Positions 18,397-27,081 of a stretch of 58,448 nt of DNA are shown piece by piece. Under the pieces are notes generated by a model. The model worked only from the letters and a program-made list of their open reading frames with translations. It was not told where the DNA came from and searched no databases. A program made the translations under genes and the position numbers. Numbering within the stretch: the stretch's first letter is position 1; each line of letters starts with the position of its first letter. The stretch comes from Candidatus Dormiibacterota bacterium (GTDB lineage: Bacteria > Vulcanimicrobiota > Vulcanimicrobiia > Vulcanimicrobiales > Vulcanimicrobiaceae): assembly GCA_035532835.1 (NCBI GenBank), contig DATKQG010000011.1:1-58448 (forward strand), in the 5' to 3' direction.

Positions 18397-19835
18397 AGCC
18401 GCTGCGCGTTCTGCTCGTTGAAGACAACGAAGCCGATGCCGCTTACGTAAAGGCCGTCCTCGACGGCGGCGAATTCGACATCGCTGTGGCATCCCGTATC
18501 GCCGAGGCCATCGAGATACTCGGAAACGGCCGCACCGATGTCGTCGTGCTCGATATGGGCCTTCCGGATGGAAGCGGCCTTGCGGGGCTGCGCGCGATTC
18601 AAGACGTCGCGCCCGCCGTGCCCGTCGTCATTCTCAGCGGCGACGATGACGAACGCATGGCGACGAGCGCCGTGCAAGCCGGAGCGCAGGACTACTTGCT
18701 CAAGGGGCACGCAAGCGACGTCGTGTTGCGCCGCGCCTTGCGTTACGCGGTCGACCGTCAGGACCTGCGCGCGCGTCTAGCCGCGAGCATCGACGAATTG
18801 GAGCGTCAGCGCGGGAGCGTGTTGGCATTGAACGCCCTCAAAAACGATCTGATCGCCGTGCTCGCGCACGATATCAAAGGCCCGCTGACCTCGATCATGG
18901 GGTACGCCGAGCTCCTTGAGGAAGGGGCCCTGGAAGGCCCCGCCGCGGTCGACGCGGCGCGGACGATTCGCTCCGGCGCGGGCCGGCTCGCGACGCTTGC
19001 GAACGACGTCCTCGCGCTCTCTCGCGTCGAACATGGCGACCTCGAGATTGCCGACGAGCATGTCGACCTGGTCGCGTTGATCGAATCGACGATCGCTTCG
19101 CATGCGAGCGAGCGTGACATCGCGTTCGCATCGTCGTGTACCTCGGCGATGGTGCGAGGTGACGAAGATCGTCTGCGTCAGGTTTTCGATAACTTGCTCC
19201 GCAACGCGCTCAAGTACACGCCGCCGGGGTCGCCGATCGAGGTGAACGTGCGCCGGGAGGACGACCGCTTTCTGGTCGACGTGCGCGACCGCGGCATGGG
19301 AATTCCGACCGACGAAATGCCGCGTCTCTTCGAGCGCTTCTCGCGAGCTTCGAACGCGAAGCGGGCGAAGATCGCGGGCACCGGTATCGGGCTCTTCATC
19401 GTAAAGATGGTGGTGGAGCGTCATGGCGGCGAGATCGCGGTTCAGAGCGTGCTCGGAGAGGGCAGCACGTTCACCGTGATGCTGCCGTCGCTCGACGCGG
19501 CGAACGCTCAGCGTTCGATGCGCGTCGCCGTCGTCACCGCCGATGCGAGCTTGCGCCATTTTGTCGCCTACGAACTGCGGGCGCGCGGCTTTCGCGTGCG
19601 CGAGTGCGCGAGCGTCTCCGATCTCTCCCATGTGGACGACATTCGGGATGGTGACGTCGTCCTAGTGGACACGGCGACCGCTGCCCGCAGCGATATCGCC
19701 GCGATCGTGCCGCGCGACATCGGCGTACGCTACGTCGGCCTGGGCAGCCCGGACGCCGAAGCTTACGACGATCTCCTTCCGCGTCCGTTCTTGGTCGCCG
19801 ACCTGTTGCGCGCGGTATCGTCAGTAGAGGCGTAG
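18393..19835 (+). CDS. Hybrid receiver-histidine kinase with degenerate C-terminal receiver
   Basis: The 480-residue soluble protein has an N-terminal receiver (about 1-120; Asp in [13 protein letters not shown], Lys in YLLKGHASD), a coiled linker, HisKA (about 150-215; [20 protein letters not shown]) and HATPase_c (about 255-365; [33 protein letters not shown]). A further receiver-like domain (about 372-480) keeps a candidate Asp ([10 protein letters not shown]) but has Arg in place of the invariant Lys (LLPRPFLV), so it is probably a partner-binding or vestigial domain. It lacks membrane segments, so input must come by phosphotransfer through its receiver, most simply from the adjacent kinase. 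ATG 18393 overlaps the previous stop; the 3' end overlaps glnA convergently by 15 bp. Confidence 0.9.
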   Translation: MKPLRVLLVEDNEADAAYVKAVLDGGEFDIAVASRIAEAIEILGNGRTDVVVLDMGLPDGSGLAGLRAIQDVAPAVPVVILSGDDDERMATSAVQAGAQDYLLKGHASDVVLRRALRYAVDRQDLRARLAASIDELERQRGSVLALNALKNDLIAVLAHDIKGPLTSIMGYAELLEEGALEGPAAVDAARTIRSGAGRLATLANDVLALSRVEHGDLEIADEHVDLVALIESTIASHASERDIAFASSCTSAMVRGDEDRLRQVFDNLLRNALKYTPPGSPIEVNVRREDDRFLVDVRDRGMGIPTDEMPRLFERFSRASNAKRAKIAGTGIGLFIVKMVVERHGGEIAVQSVLGEGSTFTVMLPSLDAANAQRSMRVAVVTADASLRHFVAYELRARGFRVRECASVSDLSHVDDIRDGDVVLVDTATAARSDIAAIVPRDIGVRYVGLGSPDAEAYDDLLPRPFLVADLLRAVSSVEA

Positions 19836-21137
19836 GTACGCGCGGTGCTCCCACGGATGCACGGCGCGCCGGTATTGCTCGTACTCCGCGAGCTTTGCGT
19901 CGCGAAATGCGTGGTAGAGATGGTCGCCGAGCGTCGAACGCACGATCGGGTCCGCATCGAGCTCGACGATCGCTTGGCGCAGCGATTTCGGCAACGTGCC
20001 GATCCCGCGTTCGCGCCGTTCGCGCGCACCTAAATCGTAGGTGGATCCGGTGAGCGCCGCGCCCGGAAGCGTGGCGTTGGCGACGCCGTCGGCTGCGGCG
20101 CCGACGAGGACCGCTAGTGCTAGATAGGGATTACAGGCGGGATCGGGGCTGCGCATCTCGATCGCACGCGGTCGCGACGCGGGCGGCACGCGTACCAGCG
20201 CGTTGGCGCTGCGCTCCGACCAGACCGTATAAATCGGCGCGTCCCACGCGGCCACCAGCCGTTTGTAGGAATTAACCGTCGCATTGCAGATCGCCGTACT
20301 CGCCTGGGCGTGCGCCAGCAAGCCGCCGATCGCGTAGAGCATGCGCTCTTCATCGGCATCTTCGCCGAGATCGAATTGCACGTGCAGGCCGCTTCCGGCG
20401 CTTTCCTCCAGCGGTTTGGGCATGAAGGTGGCTTCCAAGCCGCAACTCCCCGCGAGTTGTTTTGCAACCGTGCGCAGCGTGAGAATGTGATCGGCAGCCG
20501 CTAGCGCGTCGTCGATCGCGATATCGATTTCGTGCTGGCCGGCTCCGTGCTCGTGATGCGCCGAAGCGATCGGCACGCCCATCGATTGGAGCGCCGCCAC
20601 CATCGCGTTGCGCGCGTGTTCGCCCGGGTCGTTGGCGGAGAAATCGAAGTACGATCCCACGTCCGAGGTTTGGGTCGATCCGAACGCGCTCTGCGTGCGG
20701 TCGAAGAGATAGAATTCGATCTCGGAGCCGATCCGCAGATTTGGTAGATGCGCGCGCGCGGATTCGAGCGTGCGGCGCAGCGTCGTGCGCGGACATCCTT
20801 CGAACGGCGACCCATCGGGCATCGCGATGTCGCAGATGAGCCGCGCTTCCGCGCCCTCCGCGCTCGTCCATGGATAGAGCGCGAACGTTGCGGGGTCGGG
20901 GCGCAGCACCATGTCGAGCTCTTCGCCGCGGACGAAACCGTCGATCGATCCTCCGTCGAACGTCACGCGTCCTTCGAACGCCGCCTCCAGTTCCGCGAAC
21001 GGAATCGAGACGTTCTTGGAGACGCCGAAGATATCGGCGAAAACCAGACGGATAAAGCGCACGTTGCGCTCTTTGGCGAGTTTGAGCGCGTCGCGCTTGG
21101 TGGCGGGGCGCCGTGGTTCAGATGGTGTGGAGTGCAT
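19821..21137 (-). CDS. glnA: Glutamine synthetase type I (GSI-alpha-like)
   Basis: The 438-residue enzyme makes glutamine from glutamate, ammonia and ATP. Landmarks in order: FADIFGVSKNVSIPF, FDGGSIDGFV, metal-site EIEFYLFD, HHEHGAGQHEIDIA, ATFMPKPLEESAGSGLH, NSYKRLVA and EMRSPDPACNPYLALA. Length and the absence of the NLYxLP adenylylation tyrosine near the C-terminus fit the GSI-alpha group, which is regulated by feedback and repressors rather than by adenylylation. ATG 21137 was preferred over the upstream TTG 21146. It overlaps the end of the PucR-type regulator gene by 20 bp, so regulator and enzyme are cotranscribed. Confidence 0.93.
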   Translation of the reverse strand: MHSTPSEPRRPATKRDALKLAKERNVRFIRLVFADIFGVSKNVSIPFAELEAAFEGRVTFDGGSIDGFVRGEELDMVLRPDPATFALYPWTSAEGAEARLICDIAMPDGSPFEGCPRTTLRRTLESARAHLPNLRIGSEIEFYLFDRTQSAFGSTQTSDVGSYFDFSANDPGEHARNAMVAALQSMGVPIASAHHEHGAGQHEIDIAIDDALAAADHILTLRTVAKQLAGSCGLEATFMPKPLEESAGSGLHVQFDLGEDADEERMLYAIGGLLAHAQASTAICNATVNSYKRLVAAWDAPIYTVWSERSANALVRVPPASRPRAIEMRSPDPACNPYLALAVLVGAAADGVANATLPGAALTGSTYDLGARERRERGIGTLPKSLRQAIVELDADPIVRSTLGDHLYHAFRDAKLAEYEQYRRAVHPWEHRAYLRLY

Positions 21138-22305
21138 CGATCGCAATCGCTAGACGAAGGGTGAGTTGGTCGTGCGGGCTCTCCAGCGAGCATCCGGCGA
21201 TGTCGCCGATTTGCCGTAGCCGGTAAAAAACGGTGTGACGGTGGACGTTGAGATGAGCGGCGGCGGTTTTGACGTTCTCGCCGGTTTCGAAGTAGAGTTG
21301 CAACGTTCGCTCCAGTTCGGTTTGGTGTTTATCGTCATACGCGCGGAGCGGTGCCAACACGCGCTCGGCAAAGGGCCGCAAACGATCGACGCTCGCGCCT
21401 TCCAGGAGCAACGGGTACGCCCCAAGACTTTCGTAGAGCCCGATATGGCCGCTGCCGTAGAGCCTGCGCGCGATTTGCAGCGCGGCTTCGGCTCGCGCGA
21501 CGCTTTCGTTCGTGTTCAGCAACGGCTCCGCCGTCCCGACGCCGCCGCTGATGCGCAGCCCTGCAAGGCGTTTGCCGACCGTCTTCGGCAGCAGCGTCGC
21601 GGCGGTCCGCGCGTTTTCGGCATCCACTTCGCGCGCTACCGGAGCCAACACCAAGAGCGCTCCCCCGCGGTCGAGGATCCCGAGATCCGTCTGGCCGGCA
21701 TGAAAGGTTTGGGCGACGATGCTTCGCACGTCGGCCGCATGTGACGGCGCGTGTGCCTCATCGCTCGGTTCGGTCTCGATCGCGATCGCGATGTACGAGG
21801 GAGCGGGTGCGATCCCGCGCGCGATCGCATCGTCCCGCGCGGTCGTGGCGTCGGGATAGGTCCCGGCGATGAGCCGTTCCCAATAGGTGCGCCGGCGCCC
21901 GCGCCCTCCGTCGGCATCGCGAGCCAACTCCACGGCGATCGCCGCCGCGGCCAAGCGCATCGTTAGGGCTAAATCCTCCGGCGCGGCGCGCTTCGTCGGA
22001 AACACGGAGAGCCAGCCCAGATGATTCGATCCGGCAACGATTGGGAGCGTGCTCCCACGGTCGCCGTTGCGGTGAGCGCGCGGCGCGCTTTGGCCGTCGC
22101 CGGTTTCGTGATCGAAGAGATCGCGGGCCGACGACGGTATGGTCGCCTCGCCGGCAGTAGCAACGTGGCGCCACTCTGCGTCTTCCACGAGGACGCCGAC
22201 CGGTAAGCGCTGCGCGACGTAGGTCGCGAGCGCCTTGGCACCGCCGCCCGAGGCGGCGATGCGCGCCAGTCCTTCGGCAAACTCGACGACCTCCACAGGA
22301 GTCAT
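21118..22305 (-). CDS. PucR/CdaR-type transcriptional regulator
   Basis: A 395-residue cytoplasmic regulator. The C-terminal HTH_30 domain is unmistakable: ELERTLQLYFETGENVKTAA, then AHLNVHRHTVFYRLRQIGDI. The middle (about 180-300) is the usual GGDEF-like/CdaR region without catalytic residues, and the N-terminus (about 20-140) looks GAF-like. Family members control nitrogen- and purine-related genes in response to small ligands. ATG 22305 follows AAAGGG at good spacing; the longer frame to 22509 runs into the divergent cyclase gene. It overlaps glnA by 20 bp, so its likely target is its own operon, hence glutamine synthesis. Confidence 0.88.
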   Translation of the reverse strand: MTPVEVVEFAEGLARIAASGGGAKALATYVAQRLPVGVLVEDAEWRHVATAGEATIPSSARDLFDHETGDGQSAPRAHRNGDRGSTLPIVAGSNHLGWLSVFPTKRAAPEDLALTMRLAAAAIAVELARDADGGRGRRRTYWERLIAGTYPDATTARDDAIARGIAPAPSYIAIAIETEPSDEAHAPSHAADVRSIVAQTFHAGQTDLGILDRGGALLVLAPVAREVDAENARTAATLLPKTVGKRLAGLRISGGVGTAEPLLNTNESVARAEAALQIARRLYGSGHIGLYESLGAYPLLLEGASVDRLRPFAERVLAPLRAYDDKHQTELERTLQLYFETGENVKTAAAHLNVHRHTVFYRLRQIGDIAGCSLESPHDQLTLRLAIAIDALHTI

Positions 22306-22345
22306 GCGCGCCCTTTCGGCGAAGAGAGCTTCGGCTCTTTGAACG

Positions 22346-24139
22346 ATGGATGAAACAAAACTTCGCGAGATCGCAGCCTCGCTGTACGCCGATACCCCCG
22401 ATGCGGTCGTCCTGTACGATCGTAGCGGCCACGTTATTGACGCCAACGAAGCCGCCGCGATCTTAACCGGGTACCCTCTCTCGGAGTTCGCTGGGTCCGA
22501 GTATCGCACCCACGTCGCGCGAGGCGATATCGACCGCGTGCGCCTGGCGTTCGAGACCGCCCTAGCCGGCGGAAGCGATCATTTCGAAACCAGCGCGCGC
22601 CACAAGGACGGCTCGATCGTCCCCGTGGAGTGCGACGTTTTTCCGGCGCGTCTCGACGGCCAGGTCGTCGGGGTCTTCGCGCAGGCGCGCGACATTATCG
22701 CGTTACGTTCCGCCGAGGAGTCGCTGGGCATCAATCAAGAGCGATTTCGATCGCTCTTCGAATATCACCCCGACGGCATCATGGAACTCAAGGCGACCGG
22801 CCAAATCTCGCGCATCAACGTTTCGCTCGAGAGCGAGACGGGTTTCTTCGGCGAGCAAATCGTCGGCAAGCCCTGGATCGATTTAATCGCTCCGGAGATG
22901 CGCCCCGCCGCCGACGAAGCGCTCCGTTCGGCGATGCGCGGCGAAGCCGTCGAATCCGACTCCCTCTTACTCGACCGGCTGGGCAACCGCCTGGACGTGC
23001 AACTCAAGCTCGTCCCGCTCCACGCGCGCGCCGCGATACTGGGCGCCTACGCGATCTTCAAAAACGTCACCCCGCAGCGCATAGCCGAACGGGCGATCGC
23101 GACGCAAAACGAGCGGATTCGGCGCCTCTATCTCGTCGCCGCGTCACGCGACGCGTCGACCGACGAGCAGATCGACGCGGCCCTTCGCCTTGGGCTGGAA
23201 CTCTTCGGCTTCGACGACGCCTACGTTACGCAATTCGAAGGCGATCGGGTCTTCATTCGTAACGCGTGCGGCGGACGCGCGATTTCGCAAGGCACGCGCT
23301 ATCCGCTCGGCACGTCGCTTTCGCGCCACCTTGCCGGCGGTGCCGAACTCCTGTGGATCCCGGATATGGAGAGCGAGGAGTGGCGGAACGACCCCGCGCG
23401 CACGACGGCTCCCTGGCGTTCCTACCTAGCCGTGCAACTCAATCTCGGCGACGGCGTCTTCGGTGCCCTGGTCTTTGCAGGGCGGCTTGCCCGCCACGAG
23501 GGTATCGATCGGCGCGAACGCGAGTTCATTCAACTGATGGCATTGTTCGTCGCGGCGGCGCTCGAACGCGCCGGGCAGAACGAACGCATCGAACAGATGG
23601 CCTTCACCGATGCATTGACGGGCCTTCCCAATCGGGTCCTCTTCAACGATCGCATCGTCAACACGATGGCGACTGCCAAGCGCTACGGCCGCGGATTTGC
23701 CGTGATGTACCTCGACGTCGATCAATTCAAAGCGATCAACGACGGATTCGGACACGCGATCGGCGATGCGGCCTTGACGGTCGTCGCCGAGCGCTTACAA
23801 AGGACGCTACGCGAGAGCGATACGGTCGCGCGATTCGGCGGCGACGAATTCGTGATTCTGCAGCCCATCGTCGATGGCCCCAGCGATGCAGCGGATCTCG
23901 CGCGCAAGATTCACTTGGCGTTACAGGATCCGGTCGTCATCGACGGCCACGCGCACCTCGCACACGCCTCGATCGGCATCGCGCTCTATCCCTCAGACGC
24001 CGCGACGATCCCCGATCTGATGGAAGAAGCCGATCGCGCTCTTTACCGCGCCAAGCACGAAGGCCGCAACCGCTGGTGCTTCGCGAACGCCGAAGCGGCA
24101 CGCCGCGAATTAAAGAAAGCGTCCTCGCGCGGGGAGTGA
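22346..24139 (+). CDS. PAS-PAS-GAF-GGDEF diguanylate cyclase
   Basis: The 597-residue soluble protein has two PAS domains (about 5-120 and 128-250), a GAF domain (about 255-420) and a C-terminal GGDEF domain (about 430-590). The active site RFGGDEFVIL is intact, preceded at the correct five-residue distance by an RxxD inhibitory site (RESD), so it should make c-di-GMP and be product-inhibited. No EAL or HD-GYP domain follows. Start ATG 22346, 40 bp from the divergent regulator start. Given the exopolysaccharide and fibre loci in this window it is a plausible local source of c-di-GMP for surface attachment, but no direct link is visible. Confidence 0.92.
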   Translation: MDETKLREIAASLYADTPDAVVLYDRSGHVIDANEAAAILTGYPLSEFAGSEYRTHVARGDIDRVRLAFETALAGGSDHFETSARHKDGSIVPVECDVFPARLDGQVVGVFAQARDIIALRSAEESLGINQERFRSLFEYHPDGIMELKATGQISRINVSLESETGFFGEQIVGKPWIDLIAPEMRPAADEALRSAMRGEAVESDSLLLDRLGNRLDVQLKLVPLHARAAILGAYAIFKNVTPQRIAERAIATQNERIRRLYLVAASRDASTDEQIDAALRLGLELFGFDDAYVTQFEGDRVFIRNACGGRAISQGTRYPLGTSLSRHLAGGAELLWIPDMESEEWRNDPARTTAPWRSYLAVQLNLGDGVFGALVFAGRLARHEGIDRREREFIQLMALFVAAALERAGQNERIEQMAFTDALTGLPNRVLFNDRIVNTMATAKRYGRGFAVMYLDVDQFKAINDGFGHAIGDAALTVVAERLQRTLRESDTVARFGGDEFVILQPIVDGPSDAADLARKIHLALQDPVVIDGHAHLAHASIGIALYPSDAATIPDLMEEADRALYRAKHEGRNRWCFANAEAARRELKKASSRGE

Positions 24140-24160
24140 TTCGACTCCCGCTCCGTGCGG

Positions 24161-25477
24161 TTAGCTTCCGCCGAGCGCGGGGAAAATCGTTTGTACTGTC
24201 GAGACGATCGTGAGTAATCCGACGATAATAACCGTCGCCCAGGCGACGATGTTGAAGAAGATGCCGTTCGTCCAGGTGCCCATCAAACGTTTGTTATTGA
24301 TCAGCAGTAACATAAGCACGAGAACGATTGGCAGCAACGCCCCGTTGAGGACCTGTGAGTAAAAGATGATTGCGAGCAGCGGCGAGCCGGGGATGAGGAC
24401 CGTTCCCGCTCCGATCACGATGAGCGCGAGATAGAAGCTGTAGAAGATCGGGGCTTGTTTGAAGCTGTGGTCGACGCCGCGTTCGAAACCGAAGGCTTCG
24501 CAGACGTAATAGGCCGTCGAGAGCGGCAGAATCGATGCGGTGAAAATCGCCGCGTTCAGCAGGCCGATTGCGAAGAGGAGCGAGGCGAACTTGCCCGCGA
24601 GCGGCGCGAGGGCTGCGGCGATATCGCCGGCGTCGTTGATAGCCAGAGGATGTACCGCGTGGAGATTGTGGACGTAGATCGTTGCTGCGCTCGAGACGAT
24701 GATGAAGAAAGCGATGATGTCGGTAATCACCGAGCCCACGACGACATCGACTCGGGAGTACTTATAATCGGACTTCGTCACGCCTTTATCGACGATGGCT
24801 GATTGGATGTAGAATTGCATCCACGGCGAGATGGTGGTGCCGATGACGCCGATGGCCATGAGGAGGTAGGCGCTCGATGGCGTGAAGTGCGGGACGATCG
24901 TCTGATGTAAGACGTCGGGCCAGTTGGGATGGACGAGAAATCCGCTGACGACGTACGCGAGGTAGACGATACAAAAGGCAAAGAAGACGCGCTCGACGAC
25001 TTTATAGTTCCCACGCGTGATGGTGAAAAAGACTAATGCGGCGGCCAACGGCACCAAGAGAAACTTCGAGAGTAGCGGGACGTACGTTTGAAAGATCGGC
25101 GAGGCCGTAGCGATACCGGCGAACTCCGCGGCGGTATTTCCGAGATCGCCGAAGACGAACAGCAGCAGCACCCAGAAGGTGACCTTGACGCCGAAGTTCT
25201 CGCGGATGAGATCGGCGAGGCCCTTGCCGGTGACTGCGCCCATGCGGGCGCACATTTCCTGGGTGACGATCAGCGCGAGCGTGACGGGGATCAGCAGCCA
25301 CAGCAAGGAGTAGCCGAATTGAGCGCCGGCTAGGCCGTAGGTGGTGATGCCGCCGACGTCGTTGTCGGCGTTGGCGGTGATGATGCCGGGGCCGACGATG
25401 GAAAAAAACATCAGCACGGTGCGCAGGTTCGCGCGCCACCGCATTCCAAGCGCGGAGGTGTTCGTCGGTTGCTTCAT
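24161..25477 (-). CDS. NRAMP-related divalent cation transporter, probably magnesium type
   Basis: A 438-residue polytopic protein (11 predicted helices) with NRAMP hallmarks GPGIITANADNDVGG in TM1 and AGAQFGYSLLW in TM2. The metal-site residues differ from MntH/DMT1: the DPGN motif reads DVGG (Asn to Gly), and the TM6 MPH motif reads SPW (IGTTISPWMQFY), removing the methionine that favours Mn/Fe. Loss of this Met characterises NRAMP-related magnesium transporters (NRMT). Context supports magnesium strongly: it overlaps (ATGA) the end of an MgtE_N/CBS protein gene and the operon leader is an M-box Mg2+ riboswitch. Metal specificity remains inference from these two lines. Confidence 0.85.
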   Translation of the reverse strand: MKQPTNTSALGMRWRANLRTVLMFFSIVGPGIITANADNDVGGITTYGLAGAQFGYSLLWLLIPVTLALIVTQEMCARMGAVTGKGLADLIRENFGVKVTFWVLLLFVFGDLGNTAAEFAGIATASPIFQTYVPLLSKFLLVPLAAALVFFTITRGNYKVVERVFFAFCIVYLAYVVSGFLVHPNWPDVLHQTIVPHFTPSSAYLLMAIGVIGTTISPWMQFYIQSAIVDKGVTKSDYKYSRVDVVVGSVITDIIAFFIIVSSAATIYVHNLHAVHPLAINDAGDIAAALAPLAGKFASLLFAIGLLNAAIFTASILPLSTAYYVCEAFGFERGVDHSFKQAPIFYSFYLALIVIGAGTVLIPGSPLLAIIFYSQVLNGALLPIVLVLMLLLINNKRLMGTWTNGIFFNIVAWATVIIVGLLTIVSTVQTIFPALGGS

Positions 25478-26781
25478 TGCTGAGAGCCGTTGTGCTCGTG
25501 GTTATGCGCCGCGCGATGGCGTGTGATGCGTGGTAGACGCTTGATGGCGTCGTCGGGCATCAGTTGATCGATGGCATCGTCGACGGTGACGATTCCGAGC
25601 ATTTTCCCGTTGGGATCGGTGACCGGGACCGCGAGAAGATCGTATTTGGCGATGGTGGCGGCAACGTCGTCGGCGTGCATATTGGGGTGCACGGAGATGA
25701 GGTCGGTATTCATGATGCGCTCGATGAATGCCGTAGGTAGCGCGAGCAGGAGCGCGCGCAAGCTCAGCACGCCCAGTAGCGTGTCGTCTTTATCCACGAC
25801 GTAGAGATAGTAGATGAATTCCGATTTCGGCGCGATTTCGCGGATCTTGCGGATCGTCGCTTCGGTCGTGCGATGCGGGTAGATCCACACGTAATCGGTC
25901 GTCATCAAACCGCCGGCGGAGTCTTCGGCGTATTTGACGAGTTCGCGCAGTTCGTCCGCGGTGTAGTCGCTCATCTCCGCGAGCAAGAGGCTCTGCTGCT
26001 CCTTCGGGAGTTCGGCGAGCAAATCGGCCGCATCGTCGGAATCCATCTCCTCGATGATGTCGGCGGCGCGTTCGGTGCCGATGTCTTCGATCAGGGAGCG
26101 CTGCGTTTCGGCGTCGAGATGTTCGAAGGCGTCGGCGGCGGTCTCGTCATCGAGCTGGCTTACGACGGCGGCGGCTTCGCGCTTGGAGAGATCGCTGATG
26201 ATCTCGGCGAGTTCGGAGGGGTGCAGCCGTGCGAGCTTGCTCTCTTTCACCGAAAGATTGACTTGCGAGGGGTTGGCGTCGCGAATGGGCGCGACAGAAT
26301 CCCACGCGATCATCGAACGCGGGACCGAACGGTAGATTCCCGGCGTGAAGCGCTTGCCGAAAGCCTTGAGCCCCAAGCGCCGGAGCAGCCCGGCGACGCC
26401 GACGTCGGCGGCAACCACGCGGAGCGCGCCGCCGGCGTTCGCCACCTCGATATCGTTGATGCGCACGACCTTACGGCCATCGACGTCGACGATCTGCTTG
26501 TCCAGGAGGTCGGCTACCAGATAGAGCGAGTCGACGTCGGGTGGGGCCGGCTCTTTGGGCGCTAAACGCAGGGCAACGCAGCCGTCGGCGTCGACATCGA
26601 TGACGCTCTCCATCGGCGCGTAGCGGGGGCCCTGGGATGTCTTGATGACTAAGCCGTCGATATGCGGAAAAACTGCGTCGGGCTGGCTGACGAGAAAATC
26701 GGCGACCCGGCCGATCGGCAGATCGTCGATCGTCGCCTTTCGCCCCACGAGTTCGGAGATGAATCCCTCTTGAAACGACAT
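25474..26781 (-). CDS. PRC-barrel/MgtE_N/CBS cytosolic magnesium-sensing protein
   Basis: A 435-residue soluble protein. The N-terminal third has two PRC-barrel-like segments (about 1-160; SELVGRKATIDDLPIGRVADF). Residues about 195-300 are an MgtE intracellular N domain of superhelical repeats (LHPSELAEIISDLSKREAAAV, AADIIEEMDSDDAADLLAEL), and residues about 300-415 are a CBS pair (MTTDYVWIYPHRTTEATIRK; AVPVTDPNGKMLGIVTVDDA). In MgtE these domains bind Mg2+ and close the channel; here the MgtE membrane domain is absent and a separate NRAMP relative is encoded next. It is therefore a likely regulatory subunit of that transporter. ATG 26781 follows GAGGAGGT; the frame to 26826 is unlikely. Expression is governed by the upstream M-box. 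Confidence 0.88.
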   Translation of the reverse strand: MSFQEGFISELVGRKATIDDLPIGRVADFLVSQPDAVFPHIDGLVIKTSQGPRYAPMESVIDVDADGCVALRLAPKEPAPPDVDSLYLVADLLDKQIVDVDGRKVVRINDIEVANAGGALRVVAADVGVAGLLRRLGLKAFGKRFTPGIYRSVPRSMIAWDSVAPIRDANPSQVNLSVKESKLARLHPSELAEIISDLSKREAAAVVSQLDDETAADAFEHLDAETQRSLIEDIGTERAADIIEEMDSDDAADLLAELPKEQQSLLLAEMSDYTADELRELVKYAEDSAGGLMTTDYVWIYPHRTTEATIRKIREIAPKSEFIYYLYVVDKDDTLLGVLSLRALLLALPTAFIERIMNTDLISVHPNMHADDVAATIAKYDLLAVPVTDPNGKMLGIVTVDDAIDQLMPDDAIKRLPRITRHRAAHNHEHNGSQQ

Positions 26782-26812
26782 GGCCGGGCACCTCCTCTCC
26801 ACTTCGACGCAT

Positions 26813-26845
26813 AAAAATACCGGCACGCCCCGCCTGGCGCCCGGT
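26813..26845 (-). terminator. Intrinsic terminator of the M-box expression platform
   Basis: On the minus strand ACCGG plus GCGCC pair with GGCG and CCGGT around a short loop, immediately followed by ATTTTTAT. It lies after the M-box aptamer and about 20 bp before the ribosome-binding site of the MgtE_N/CBS gene, so it is well placed to stop transcription when Mg2+ is high. An antiterminator is not resolved by eye. Confidence 0.75.
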
Positions 26846-26878
26846 GTGAATGAGGAAAGATGCAGCCGCTACGACCCT

Positions 26879-27054
26879 ACCTCAATCGCACACAGCTTTG
26901 GCACCACGCATCGTAGAGAATTCCCATTGGGGAGAGGTCCTCAGCCGCGTTAGACACCGCCTTAAGTCGGCGCAGTCTGGTCTACCCACTTGGCGTCTCT
27001 CGACGTTTCCGGGCAGCGGCCTATGTATCGCGTGGACGCCTCACCTAGCGAGGT
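26879..27054 (-). ncRNA. M-box (ykoK leader) magnesium riboswitch
   Basis: Read on the minus strand this leader matches the M-box consensus at several points: CCTCGCTAGGTGAGGCGTCC at the 5' end, CATAGGCCGCTGCCCGGAAAC then GTCGAGAGACGCCAA and GTGGGT in the core, and GTGCCAAAGCTGTGTGCGAT with TGAGG at the 3' end pairing with the 5' CCTCG to close P1. The 176-nt length fits the class. M-boxes bind several Mg2+ ions and repress Mg transport genes, matching the downstream operon. An open frame on the other strand (26850-27092) is a shadow of this RNA. Confidence 0.95.
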
Positions 27055-27065
27055 ATCTACTTCTT

Positions 27066-27071
27066 AGTATA
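27066..27071 (-). promoter_or_regulatory. Probable -10 box for the M-box transcript
   Basis: TATACT on the minus strand sits 12 bp upstream of the M-box 5' end, placing a transcription start near 27059. No convincing -35 is seen at 17 bp (TTGACG is present but only 8 bp away). The site lies immediately after the flagellin stop codon. Confidence 0.45.
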
Positions 27072-27081
27072 GGCGCCCGCG

